In this document: positions 1 through 7,081 of the stretch, in pieces
How positions within the stretch are numbered: the stretch's first letter is position 1
Layout: each line of letters begins with the position of its first letter
Origin: Planktotalea sp.
GTDB lineage: Bacteria; Pseudomonadota; Alphaproteobacteria; Rhodobacterales; Rhodobacteraceae
NCBI GenBank assembly: GCA_024645145.1
Contig: JAHEGL010000025.1
Coordinates: 1 to 10,032 of the forward strand
Direction of reading: 5' to 3'
DNA length: 10,032 nucleotides
Notes under the pieces: generated by a model
What the model was told of the DNA's origin: nothing
Seen by the model: only the letters and a program-made list of their open reading frames with translations
The model's database searches: none
Position numbers and translations under genes: made by a program

Positions 1-209
1 CGATAGGTCAAAGCCTCCTGGGTGATGATTTACCCGCGCTTGAGGGTCGTAAAATAAGGGTGAATGAGACTGGCGCAACGTCAGTGAAAGGCGTTTGGGC
101 GGGGGGTGATTGTGCCTCTGGCGGAGATGATTTGACCGTCACGGCCGTGGCTGAAGGGCGCGACGCGGCAATGGATATACACGCAAGCCTCATGGGAGGA
201 GCAAGCTAA
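1..209 (+). CDS. preT: NAD-dependent dihydropyrimidine dehydrogenase subunit PreT (3' end only)
   Basis: This is the last 68 codons of a gene that enters from the left edge, read in the frame starting at base 3 and ending at TAA 207-209. The visible peptide contains GVWAGGDCASGGDDLTVTAV, the C-terminal FAD-binding segment (G-D motif) of flavin/pyridine-nucleotide oxidoreductases of the glutamate-synthase small-subunit type. PreT is the subunit that takes electrons from NAD(P)H and passes them to PreA. The stop codon overlaps the preA start by one base (TAATG), which suggests translational coupling and a two-subunit enzyme. The assignment rests on this C-terminal motif plus the adjacent preA; the N-terminal Fe-S and NAD-binding parts lie outside the window. 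Confidence 0.88.
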   Translation, partial: IGQSLLGDDLPALEGRKIRVNETGATSVKGVWAGGDCASGGDDLTVTAVAEGRDAAMDIHASLMGGAS

Positions 210-1513
210 TGGCGGATCTCACAACTGATTTTCTGGGGATCAAAAGCCCTAATCCGTTTTGGTTGGCGTCTGCGCCCCCAACGGACAAAGAATACAATGT
301 GCGCCGCGCATTTGAAGCCGGATGGGGCGGGGTTGTTTGGAAGACGCTTGGCTCTGAGGGGCCGCCAGTGGTGAATGTAAATGGCCCGCGCTACGGTGCG
401 GTTTACGGGGCGGATCGGCGGTTGCTCGGGCTCAATAATATTGAGCTGATTACCGATCGTGACCTGTTCACTAATCTTGAAGAGATCAAACGCGTGAAGG
501 CAGATTATCCGGATCGTGCGGTGATTGTCTCGCTGATGGTCCCTTGTGAGGAAGAGGCGTGGAAAGCGATCCTGCCGCTAGTGGAAGACACAGGTGCAGA
601 TGGGATTGAGCTGAACTTTGGGTGTCCGCACGGAATGAGCGAGCGCGGGATGGGCGCAGCCGTTGGCCAAGTGCCCGAGTATATCGAAATGGTGACGCGC
701 TGGTGTAAGCAGTATTATTCCAAGCCCGTTATCGTGAAGCTGACGCCCAACATCACAGATGTGCGCAAGCCGGCGGCCGCTGCGCATGCTGGTGGTGCAG
801 ATGCGGTCAGTCTGATTAATACGATCAATTCAATCATTTCGGTGAATTTGGACAGTATGAGCCCTGAGCCATCTATTGATGGCAAAGGCACGCACGGCGG
901 CTATTGTGGCCCTGCGGTGAAACCAATTGCGATGAGCATGGTGAGTGAGATTGCGCGCGCAGAGGCAACCGCGGGCATGCCTATTTCTGGCATTGGCGGC
1001 GTAACCACATGGCGCGATGCAGCGGAGTTCATGGCGCTTGGTTGTGGCAATGTGCAGGTCTGTACAGCTGCGATGACCTATGGATTTAAGATCGTTCAAG
1101 AGATGATTTCAGGCTTGAGCCAATGGATGGATGAGAAAGGCTACACCAACACGTCTGACTTTGTTGGTATGGCTGTGCCAAACACCACAGATTGGCAGTA
1201 TTTGAACCTGAACTATATCGCTAAGGCGAAGATCAATGAGGATCTGTGTATCTCTTGCGGACGGTGTTACGCGGCTTGTGAGGACACGTCGCACCAAGCG
1301 ATTGCAATGTCAGACGAGCGTGTTTTCAGCGTGATTGATGCTGAATGCGTTGCTTGTAATCTGTGTGTGAACGTCTGCCCCGTGGAGAATTGCATCACAA
1401 TGGAGGCGATGCCTGAGGGCGCCGTTGATCCGCGCACAGACCGTGTGGTTGAGCCAAAATACGCCAATTGGACAACACACCCGAATAATCCCGCGGCCAC
1501 GGCTGCGGAGTAG
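209..1513 (+). CDS. preA: NAD-dependent dihydropyrimidine dehydrogenase subunit PreA
   Basis: This 434-residue protein reduces uracil and thymine to their 5,6-dihydro forms, the first step of reductive pyrimidine degradation, in the cytosol. Residues 1 to about 310 form the FMN-binding TIM barrel of the dihydroorotate/dihydropyrimidine dehydrogenase type. NFGCPHG (136-142) carries the probable catalytic Cys139, NTINS (204-208) matches the pyrimidine-binding strand, and SGIGG (260-264) the FMN phosphate loop. The C-terminal part is a double 4Fe-4S ferredoxin domain: C347/C350/C353/C357 and C380/C383/C386/C390. Length fits bacterial PreA (a little over 400 residues). The ATG overlaps the preT stop, and GGAGGAG (197-203) is the Shine-Dalgarno sequence. 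Two hairpins follow the stop, so preA is probably the last gene of its operon; the later pathway enzymes (dihydropyrimidinase, beta-ureidopropionase) are not to its right and may lie upstream. Confidence 0.95.
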   Translation: MADLTTDFLGIKSPNPFWLASAPPTDKEYNVRRAFEAGWGGVVWKTLGSEGPPVVNVNGPRYGAVYGADRRLLGLNNIELITDRDLFTNLEEIKRVKADYPDRAVIVSLMVPCEEEAWKAILPLVEDTGADGIELNFGCPHGMSERGMGAAVGQVPEYIEMVTRWCKQYYSKPVIVKLTPNITDVRKPAAAAHAGGADAVSLINTINSIISVNLDSMSPEPSIDGKGTHGGYCGPAVKPIAMSMVSEIARAEATAGMPISGIGGVTTWRDAAEFMALGCGNVQVCTAAMTYGFKIVQEMISGLSQWMDEKGYTNTSDFVGMAVPNTTDWQYLNLNYIAKAKINEDLCISCGRCYAACEDTSHQAIAMSDERVFSVIDAECVACNLCVNVCPVENCITMEAMPEGAVDPRTDRVVEPKYANWTTHPNNPAATAAE

Positions 1514-1523
1514 CGTCGCCAGT

Positions 1524-1546
1524 GTCCGCTGTTCTCCCCAGCGGAC
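1524..1546 (+). terminator. Hairpin downstream of preA (first of two)
   Basis: GTCCGCTG (1524-1531) and CAGCGGAC (1539-1546) form a perfect 8-bp stem with a 7-base loop, 10 bases after the preA stop. No T tract follows, so alone it is more likely an RNA-stabilising 3' hairpin or an accessory to the next one than a terminator. Confidence 0.5.
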
Positions 1547-1552
1547 TGAAAG

Positions 1553-1585
1553 ACCCCTGCTGGAGTGAGTGACAGCAGGGGTTTT
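1553..1585 (+). terminator. Rho-independent terminator of the preTA unit
   Basis: ACCCCTGCTG (1553-1562) pairs perfectly with CAGCAGGGGT (1573-1582) to give a 10-bp GC-rich stem with a 10-base loop, followed directly by a short T run (1582-1585). It lies 40 bases after the preA stop, as expected for the end of that transcript. Confidence 0.8.
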
Positions 1586-1601
1586 GTATTTGAGGGTTTG
1601 A

Positions 1602-1659
1602 GGGGGCCAGCCCCCGTCGGCCTTACCGACTCCCCCGGAGTTTATTTGGAAAAATGAAG
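1602..1659. repeat. Rhodobacterales-type intergenic palindromic element (CCCCCGGAGT...ATGAAG)
   Basis: Three small hairpins sit end to end: GGGGGC/GCCCCC (1602-1615), GTCGG/CCGAC (1616-1630) and ACTCC/GGAGT (1629-1641). A T/A-rich run and ATGAAG (1654-1659) follow. From memory of roseobacter genomes, the core CCCCCGGAGTnTTTTTGG...ATGAAG recurs in many intergenic regions; only one copy is visible here, so repetition itself cannot be shown from this window. It lies between the convergent preA and HD-domain genes, right after the preA terminator. Confidence 0.6.
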
Positions 1660-1666
1660 TCGTTGT

Positions 1667-2317
1667 TTAAGCGCCGATTTGAGCGAGGAAGGCCGCACGA
1701 AAGTCGATGAGTTCATCATGGCGGGCTGTTGCGAGGCGTTGGCCTTCATTGGTTTGGAAACCCTCCGCGTGAGTTAATAGCTTGGTTTCAAAGTGATCGA
1801 GCGCGTAGGCACGATCATCAAGAGCACGGTCTGTGGCGCGCGGGTCGTTTGGCTCGTAAAGGGCGCTGCCCATTCGGCCTGCAACGTAAAAGCAGCGCGC
1901 AACTCCGATCAAGCCTATGGCGTCCAGACGGTCGGCATCTTGTAAGATTTTCGCCTCAAGGCTGCGCGGTAGGATACCCGCGGAAAAGCTATGCGCCGCA
2001 ATCGCATGGCAGGTTTGATCAATGCGCGTCTGTGCCCATCCAAGCGTCTCAAGATGCGCGCGCGCTGCGTCGCTGGCTAGCGCGGACGCCTTTGCACGTT
2101 CTGGGCTGTTTTTTTCGACACTTACGCAATCATGTAGGAGCGTTGCGGCGGCCAGAATTTCTAAATCACCGTGTTCGACTTGCGCGATGCTCTACACATT
2201 TTTCCAAACTCGTGTGATATGAGCGATATCATGCGCGCCATCTGTCGTCTCTGGCGTGGCAAAGGGCAAAAGCTGTACAGCAAGGGTTGTGTAGGGGGCG
2301 AACAGATCGGCTGTCAT
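1667..2317 (-). pseudogene. HD-domain phosphohydrolase (YedJ-like), interrupted by an in-frame amber codon
   Basis: Read from ATG 2317-2315 to TAA 1669-1667, this is a 216-codon frame resembling the E. coli YedJ-type HD phosphohydrolases. Codon 42 is TAG (bases 2194-2192). The metal-binding pattern is present: H29-D30...H33 (HDIAH), H62-D63 (LLHDC), H104 and H109 (CHAIAAHSFS), and D127-A-D129 (QDADRLDA). The family-typical RPLDDKRYALDHF-like stretch appears as RALDDRAYALDHF. From what I recall of YedJ, the residue at codon 42 is often Gln, so one C-to-T change (CAG to TAG) would explain the stop. No other stop or frameshift is seen. No in-frame ATG or GTG closely follows the TAG; a TTG at codon 136 would restart behind most metal ligands. 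An in-frame ATG at 2350 is an alternative start; neither start has a good Shine-Dalgarno sequence. A base error is possible. The specific substrate of the family member is unknown. Confidence 0.8.
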
Positions 2318-2466
2318 TGAAAAAGCGCTATGTTTTGAGTGTGGTCGCATATGAACATTGGTTTATTCGGCTTTCAGCTGCAAAGCGGAGAGGAGTTTGG
2401 ACTTAGAATTTGACCCCGCTCAAATGGATGTTGGAAACAACATAAGTCTCGCGAAAAACTGCGATA
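2318..2466. other. 149-bp spacer between the HD-domain pseudogene and the EEP gene
   Basis: No convincing gene, terminator hairpin or promoter is visible here. The only open frame is a 20-codon plus-strand one (2351-2413) without a ribosome binding site or a recognisable product. Whether the HD gene was transcribed from its own promoter or by read-through from the EEP gene cannot be decided. Confidence 0.4.
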
Positions 2467-3267
2467 TTAAAGACGCAAAATCAGGGGGCCGTGATCAGAG
2501 ACTTCTGGAGCGCGGACAACGTCAAACGCTTTAACGGCCTGCATGTCGTTGATCAGCATATAATCGGCAAACCGAGCCGCTTTCTTGTAATGGGAGGTGC
2601 GCGTGGTTGGAATGTTGTACGCTGCAACCAGCTCGTGAAACCCGGCGGCGTTTAGAATTTGAAGCGTTTCGCTCTCTGGGTTTACGTTAAAATCACCACA
2701 GATCACGCTTAACCCATGTGTGTCTGTCAGTTGTTTGTTCAGGGCAAGCAGACGATGCGCTTGTGCTGTTCTGTCGGGGGTGTCGTGTTTGCCGCTTAGA
2801 TCGCGCAGACCATGCATGTGCAAAACGCTTATGGGCCTATTCGTGCGCTCAAAATAGACGCGTAGCCCATGCGCATTGCGCGAGCGGGGATAATCGCCGT
2901 AGCCACCCGGTGCGTAGCCTTTATGAACGAACCCTTGGATCTGGCCGATGATGGGCAAGGCTTTGTGCACAAAGGTTGCGATGCCGAATTGGGACGGGGT
3001 TTCCATGTCTTCGTCCCAAAGTTTGCCTTGGGCTTGCGGGCAGAAGATCGCCTGATGATCAGGCAAGACAGCGCAGACATCGCGAAAGAAATTCGCACGT
3101 TGCGGTAGTATGTGCGCACCGTCGCGATAGGTCAGCCAATCCTTGTCGGCGGCAGGGCTGTCCACAACCTCTTGTAAACACAAGATGGTTGGTGCGGCGT
3201 CCTTTAGGTAGGGCAGCAGAGATTCATGTAGTGTGCCGCCCCATGCGTTGAGACACATGATCTCCAT
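2467..3267 (-). CDS. Endonuclease/exonuclease/phosphatase (EEP) family protein
   Basis: This 266-residue protein belongs to the EEP superfamily (DNase I/exonuclease III/sphingomyelinase/inositol-phosphatase fold), which hydrolyses phosphodiester or phosphomonoester bonds with a divalent metal. The full active-site set is visible: N7 (LNAWGG), E33 (LQEVV), H152 (LHMHGL), D192 and N194 (GDFNVN), D235 (FADYML) and the terminal S257-D258-H259 (VSDHGPL). No signal peptide is seen, so it is probably cytosolic. The start ATG (3267-3265) lies 6 bp after the upstream gene's stop with no clear ribosome binding site, suggesting translational coupling. A second in-frame ATG is codon 4, but the first places the N-terminal strand at the usual distance from N7. 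The substrate (DNA, RNA, lipid head group or sugar phosphate) cannot be told. Confidence 0.85.
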   Translation of the reverse strand: MEIMCLNAWGGTLHESLLPYLKDAAPTILCLQEVVDSPAADKDWLTYRDGAHILPQRANFFRDVCAVLPDHQAIFCPQAQGKLWDEDMETPSQFGIATFVHKALPIIGQIQGFVHKGYAPGGYGDYPRSRNAHGLRVYFERTNRPISVLHMHGLRDLSGKHDTPDRTAQAHRLLALNKQLTDTHGLSVICGDFNVNPESETLQILNAAGFHELVAAYNIPTTRTSHYKKAARFADYMLINDMQAVKAFDVVRAPEVSDHGPLILRL

Positions 3268-3273
3268 TTAGCG

Positions 3274-3966
3274 TTATAGCTCGATCGGAACGAGGACTTC
3301 TGGTTCGATCACCTTTGCATTCGGAACCGCATCAATCATCGGCTGCACGCTTTGTTCGAGCAAAGGGAACGTGTTGTAGTGGCACGGAATAATCGTGTTG
3401 AAATTGAAGAAACGTTTGGCAGCATAAGCCGCGCGGGTCATGTCCATTGTGAAGTGGCCACCTGCAGATAAAATACCGATGTCAGGCTGATGCAACGCTT
3501 CAAAAAGCTCCATATCCATCATCACATCCGTATCGCCGCTAAAGTAGATCACCTTGCCTTCGCCTGCGATCATAAAGCCACTTTCGGTTCCCGCGTAGAT
3601 CGGGCCGTTTTCTGTGCGATAGGTGCTTGAATGCGCCGCAGTGACCATGGTGACTGCCACTTGGCCCAGCTTTACTGTGCCGCCTTTGTTGAACCCGATA
3701 ATTTTGATGCCCAGCGTTTCTTCGACGTAACCCATGTGGTCGTATATTCCGACGGCGGGGATATCGAGTTCTTCGGCAATCTTGAAAGCATCGCCGCAAT
3801 GATCTGCATGAGCGTGGCTGACCAGAACATGCGTTGCGCCTGTGATTGCTTCGGGGCGGCGTTCTTCAGGAAAGACAGGGCAGCCGGTGAGCCACGGATC
3901 TATCAGAAGGATTTGATCTTCAATCTCGATGCGAAAGCCGGAATGGCCGAGCGGGATGATTTTCAT
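3274..3966 (-). CDS. UPF0173-type metal-dependent hydrolase (metallo-beta-lactamase fold)
   Basis: This 230-residue protein has the metallo-beta-lactamase fold of the UPF0173/UlaG-like group. Metal-binding residues are in the usual order: HAHADH (51-56), H112 (AAHSS), D145 (SGDTD), and a late H196 (PCHYNTFP). The N-terminal GHSGFRIE and LLIDPW segments (7-14, 20-25) are typical of this branch. Length matches the family (about 225-235). Members are cytosolic; the physiological substrate of most is unknown, so no precise reaction is assigned. AGAAGG lies about 8 bases upstream of the ATG (3966-3964). It is the first gene of a minus-strand unit with the EEP gene, and is divergent from the M20 amidohydrolase, from which it is separated by 87 bp. 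Confidence 0.88.
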   Translation of the reverse strand: MKIIPLGHSGFRIEIEDQILLIDPWLTGCPVFPEERRPEAITGATHVLVSHAHADHCGDAFKIAEELDIPAVGIYDHMGYVEETLGIKIIGFNKGGTVKLGQVAVTMVTAAHSSTYRTENGPIYAGTESGFMIAGEGKVIYFSGDTDVMMDMELFEALHQPDIGILSAGGHFTMDMTRAAYAAKRFFNFNTIIPCHYNTFPLLEQSVQPMIDAVPNAKVIEPEVLVPIEL

Positions 3967-4053
3967 GAGATGGGCCTTCTATAAATTACCTTGTATTGTA
4001 TCGTCAGTTTAGACCAGATCGGTGATAAGGCAACATAACGAAGGAGCCGCGCC
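3967..4053. promoter_or_regulatory. Divergent intergenic region: MBL hydrolase / M20 amidohydrolase
   Basis: These 87 bases must hold the promoters for both directions. On the minus strand CTGACG, an 18-base spacer and TATAGA (near 4001 to 3972) resemble a sigma-70 promoter, but this would place the RNA start very near the MBL ribosome binding site, so it is tentative. No good plus-strand pair is seen, and no clear operator palindrome. Confidence 0.35.
4041..4046 (+). promoter_or_regulatory. Ribosome binding site deciding the GTG start of the M20 gene
   Basis: AAGGAG is spaced 7 bases before GTG 4054-4056. It supports the GTG over any later ATG as the start of the amidohydrolase. Confidence 0.7.
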
Positions 4054-5199
4054 GTGCTAAGTAATGCTGATGTTCAAGAGCTGACAGAATTGCGCCGAGA
4101 ACTGCATCGATTCCCCGAAATTTCGCGCCAAGAGGCTGGGACAGCAGCGCGGATTGTCGCTGAGCTGGAGGCGCTTGCGCCAGATGCGATTCTGTGTGGA
4201 CTTGGTGGTCACGGTGTTGCAGCAGTGTTTGAGGGTGCAGGCGAGGGGCCCACTGTGCTGTTTCGCGCTGAGCTGGATGCGTTGCCAATCGAAGAAATCT
4301 CGACGTTTGATTGGCGCTCAGAAGTGCCGGGTAAAGGGCATCTATGCGGACACGACGGTCATATGTGCTTTTTGCTAGGGTTGGGGCGCCGTCTATCGCG
4401 TGTACCTGTTAGTAAGGGCCGTGTCGTATTGATGTTCCAACCTGCAGAGGAAGATGGCAGCGGCGCGCGCGCGGTTGTGGCTGATCCTGCTTTTGCGCAG
4501 ATTGCGCCTGATTATGCTTTCGCGATCCACAATGAGCCAGGTTTTGCGCTTGGACAAGTTGCAACGCGCGCAGGACTTGTGAATTGCGCGTCGCAAGGCA
4601 TGGCGATCAAACTCAGTGGAAAAACAGCGCATGCGGCCAATCCAGAAGATGGGACGTCGCCTGCATTGGCAGTGTCGACGTTGATACCGCAACTTGAAGA
4701 CTTGGGTGTGGGCGGTGAGCTTGATGATGCTTTCAAATTGGTCACGATAATCCATGTGCGTATCGGTGAGCCAACGTTTGGAATTGCACCGGGGGAGGCG
4801 GAAATTTTCATCACGTTGCGCACTGCACAGGATGCGCCCATGGCAGAGCTTGCAAAACATGCGCAAGCCGTGGCGCAACAGGCTGCGCAGGAGCATGGGC
4901 TCAAGGTTTCGTTTGAAACCTGCGATGATTTTGCCGCCTCGATAAATGATGCAGAGGCAGTGCACATAGCCTGTGCGGCTTTGGCAGATTTAGGGATTGA
5001 GGTCAGCGATGGGAATTTACCGATCCGCGCTTCTGAAGACTTTGGCGTGTTTGGTTGGAATGCCAAAGCGGCGATGCTTTGTTTGGGGGCTGGGATAGAG
5101 CACGCGGCGCTGCACAACCCCGATTATGATTTTCCTGATGATTTGATCCCGCTTGGCGTAAACATTTTTGAGCGGATCGCGCGCGATTTATTGGACTAG
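4054..5199 (+). CDS. M20-family amidohydrolase (N-acyl-amino acid / hippurate hydrolase type)
   Basis: This 381-residue protein belongs to the M20D branch of zinc/manganese amidohydrolases, which release an amino acid from N-acylated forms; related enzymes act on hippurate, N-acetyl amino acids or auxin conjugates. Family motifs appear in order: LRRELHRFPE (13-22), the metal-binding LCGHDGH (97-103; C98, H100), QPAEEDGSGA (129-138; E132/E133), AIHNEPG (157-163; H159), the dimerisation-domain entry KTAHAANPEDGTSP (190-203), SEDFGVF (327-333), and the last metal ligand H354 (LHNPDYDF). No signal peptide is visible, so it should be cytosolic. It starts with GTG. It stands alone between a divergent gene and gatC, 74 bp downstream, with no clear terminator between. 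The exact acyl substrate cannot be read from the sequence. Confidence 0.9.
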   Translation: MLSNADVQELTELRRELHRFPEISRQEAGTAARIVAELEALAPDAILCGLGGHGVAAVFEGAGEGPTVLFRAELDALPIEEISTFDWRSEVPGKGHLCGHDGHMCFLLGLGRRLSRVPVSKGRVVLMFQPAEEDGSGARAVVADPAFAQIAPDYAFAIHNEPGFALGQVATRAGLVNCASQGMAIKLSGKTAHAANPEDGTSPALAVSTLIPQLEDLGVGGELDDAFKLVTIIHVRIGEPTFGIAPGEAEIFITLRTAQDAPMAELAKHAQAVAQQAAQEHGLKVSFETCDDFAASINDAEAVHIACAALADLGIEVSDGNLPIRASEDFGVFGWNAKAAMLCLGAGIEHAALHNPDYDFPDDLIPLGVNIFERIARDLLD

Positions 5200-5273
5200 A
5201 GCGCCTCGGTCGCTTGCAGCCCTTGGCGCTGGGCGCTAAAGGCTTGGACAACAGCAAACCGGAGACGTCCGTT

Positions 5274-5561
5274 ATGTCGATTGATGAAAAAACTGCCGCA
5301 CGCGTGGCGAAACTGGCCCGTATCAAGGTCGAAGATGACCAACTCCCTGCCTTGGCGCAGGAGTTCTCAAATATCCTTGGGTTCATTGAGCAACTCAACG
5401 AAGTTGATGTTGAAGGTATTGAACCGATGACGTCTGTGACGCCGCAAAAGCTGTATCGACGCGTCGATGAAGTCACTGATGGTGACCAGCAAGAGAAAGT
5501 GCTCAAGAATGCGCCAGACGCGCGCGAAGGGTTTTTCGCAGTTCCAAAGGTGGTTGAATAA
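5274..5561 (+). CDS. gatC: Aspartyl/glutamyl-tRNA amidotransferase subunit C
   Basis: GatC (95 residues) is the small scaffold subunit of GatCAB, which converts Glu-tRNA(Gln) and Asp-tRNA(Asn) to the amidated forms in bacteria lacking the direct synthetases. The sequence is typical: [19 protein letters not shown] at the N terminus, [21 protein letters not shown] in the middle (the usual helix followed by the EP-M turn) and [11 protein letters not shown] at the end, as in most GatC. The start at ATG 5274 is preferred over an in-frame TTG at 5214 because it gives the canonical N terminus and has GGAG 9 bases upstream. A weak promoter-like pair (TTGCAG 5214-5219, TAAAGG 5237-5242, spacer 17) precedes it. 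The stop overlaps the gatA start by one base. Confidence 0.94.
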   Translation: MSIDEKTAARVAKLARIKVEDDQLPALAQEFSNILGFIEQLNEVDVEGIEPMTSVTPQKLYRRVDEVTDGDQQEKVLKNAPDAREGFFAVPKVVE

Positions 5562-7048
5562 TGTCTGATCTCACCAAAATGACGCTTGCAGACGCGCGCG
5601 ACGCGCTGCGCAAGCGCGAAACTACGTCTGTTGAATTGACCGAGACGCATTTGAAGGCGATCGAGGGCGCAGGCGCGCTCAACGCATTTGTGCACCACAC
5701 GCCAGAGATCGCGCTTGAGCAAGCAAAGGCCGCTGATGCGCGTATCGCAGCGGGCGATGCGCCTGATATGTGCGGTTTGCCGATTGGCATTAAGGATTTG
5801 TTCTGCACCAAAGGTGTGCCGTCACAAGCGGCCTCTGCTATTTTGAACGAGTTCAAGCCAGAATACGAAAGCACAGTGAGCCAGAACTTGTTTGATGCAG
5901 GTGGGGTAATGCTCGGCAAGCTCAACATGGATGAATTCGCAATGGGCTCGTCCAATGAGACGTCCGTTTATGGCAATGTTGTTAACCCATGGCGTCGTAA
6001 TGGCGATGATGCAGCGCTGACGCCAGGTGGGTCATCCGGTGGTTCCGCATCCGCGGTTGCGGCTGATCTATGTTTGGCGGCAACAGGAACAGATACAGGC
6101 GGCTCTATCCGCCAACCTGCGGCATTTACGGGTATCACAGGCATTAAGCCAACTTATGGACGTTGCTCACGCTGGGGCACGATTGCCTTCGCGTCTTCGC
6201 TTGATCAAGCGGGACCGATGACCAAAGACGTGCGCGACGCGGCGATCATGCTAAAAGCGATGTGTTCGTTTGATGCCAAAGACAGCACCAGTGCGAACCT
6301 GCCCGTGCCGAATTTTGAAGCAATGCTCACGGGCAATATCAAGGGCAAAACCATTGGTATTCCCGAGGAATACTCCATGGATGGTATGTCACAAGAAATC
6401 CGTGATCTTTGGGCTGATGGTACTGAAATGCTTAAAGCTGCCGGGGCCGAAATACGCCATATATCTCTGCCGCATACGAAATACGCACTGCCCGCATATT
6501 ATGTGATCGCGCCTGCGGAAGCGTCTTCCAATCTCGCGCGCTATGATGGTGTGCGATATGGCCACCGCGCAACGCTGGATGCAGGTGATGGCATCACAGA
6601 AATGTATGAAAAGACCCGCGCCGAAGGGTTTGGCCCCGAAGTGCAGCGCCGCGTGATGATTGGAACTTACGTGCTAAGTGCCGGTTTCTACGATGCATAT
6701 TACAACCGTGCACGCCGAGTGCGTGCTCTCATCAAGAAAGACTTTGATGATGTCTTCGCGACGGGCGTTGATGCGATCCTGACGCCTGCGACGCCAAGTG
6801 CTGCCTTTGGCCTCGGCGAAATGAAGGATGCAGATCCGGTCCAGATGTATCTTAACGACGTCTTTACCGTGACGGTGAACCTTGCAGGCTTGCCCGGTGT
6901 TGCTGTGCCTGCAGGCGTAGATGCACAAGGTTTGCCGCTTGCGCTTCAACTGATTGGTAAGCCGTGGGAAGAGGGCGATCTGCTAAATACCGCCTATGCG
7001 CTGGAGCAAGCTGCGGGTTTTGTAGCAAAACCGAACAAATGGTGGTAA
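5561..7048 (+). CDS. gatA: Aspartyl/glutamyl-tRNA amidotransferase subunit A
   Basis: GatA (495 residues) is the glutaminase subunit of GatCAB: it releases ammonia from glutamine, which is passed to GatB for amidation of misacylated tRNA. The amidase-signature catalytic triad is intact: K78 (PIGIKD), the cis-Ser S158 ([13 protein letters not shown], 156-168), and nucleophile S182 ([10 protein letters not shown]). The 24-residue spacing between the two serines matches the family. FAMGSSNE (126-133) and the C-terminal [10 protein letters not shown] and LPLALQLIG segments are also typical. It overlaps gatC by one base (TAATG), consistent with coupled translation of equimolar subunits. gatB is not in the window: the next gene downstream is a lipoprotein gene 33 bp away, with no terminator between. 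Confidence 0.97.
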   Translation: MSDLTKMTLADARDALRKRETTSVELTETHLKAIEGAGALNAFVHHTPEIALEQAKAADARIAAGDAPDMCGLPIGIKDLFCTKGVPSQAASAILNEFKPEYESTVSQNLFDAGGVMLGKLNMDEFAMGSSNETSVYGNVVNPWRRNGDDAALTPGGSSGGSASAVAADLCLAATGTDTGGSIRQPAAFTGITGIKPTYGRCSRWGTIAFASSLDQAGPMTKDVRDAAIMLKAMCSFDAKDSTSANLPVPNFEAMLTGNIKGKTIGIPEEYSMDGMSQEIRDLWADGTEMLKAAGAEIRHISLPHTKYALPAYYVIAPAEASSNLARYDGVRYGHRATLDAGDGITEMYEKTRAEGFGPEVQRRVMIGTYVLSAGFYDAYYNRARRVRALIKKDFDDVFATGVDAILTPATPSAAFGLGEMKDADPVQMYLNDVFTVTVNLAGLPGVAVPAGVDAQGLPLALQLIGKPWEEGDLLNTAYALEQAAGFVAKPNKWW

Positions 7049-7081
7049 ACGCCTCCAAAAGTCACTCGAGGCATATCTAAA

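Noticed and set aside
623..667. Apparent loss of a conserved cysteine in PreA: the GMGAAVGQ segment has Val where mammalian dihydropyrimidine dehydrogenase has Cys
   Set aside because: The catalytic cysteine of this family is the one in the (N)xxCPHG motif, which is present here as Cys139. As I recall, E. coli PreA also has Val at the other position.
1729..2217. A 162-codon plus-strand open frame
   Set aside because: It lies antisense to the HD-domain gene, whose minus-strand frame carries clear family motifs. The plus-strand product is Arg/Ser-rich with no recognisable domain.
2351..2413. A 20-codon plus-strand open frame in the spacer between the HD pseudogene and the EEP gene
   Set aside because: It has no ribosome binding site, no recognisable product, and no downstream plus-strand gene for which it could be a leader peptide.
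5200..5230. Inverted repeat AGCGCC/GGCGCT between the M20 gene and gatC as a terminator
   Set aside because: The stem is only 6 bp with a 19-base loop and no T tract follows, so it does not look like a terminator.
5003..5722. A 239-codon minus-strand open frame across the amidohydrolase, gatC and gatA
   Set aside because: It crosses three well-supported plus-strand genes, and its product has no recognisable domain.
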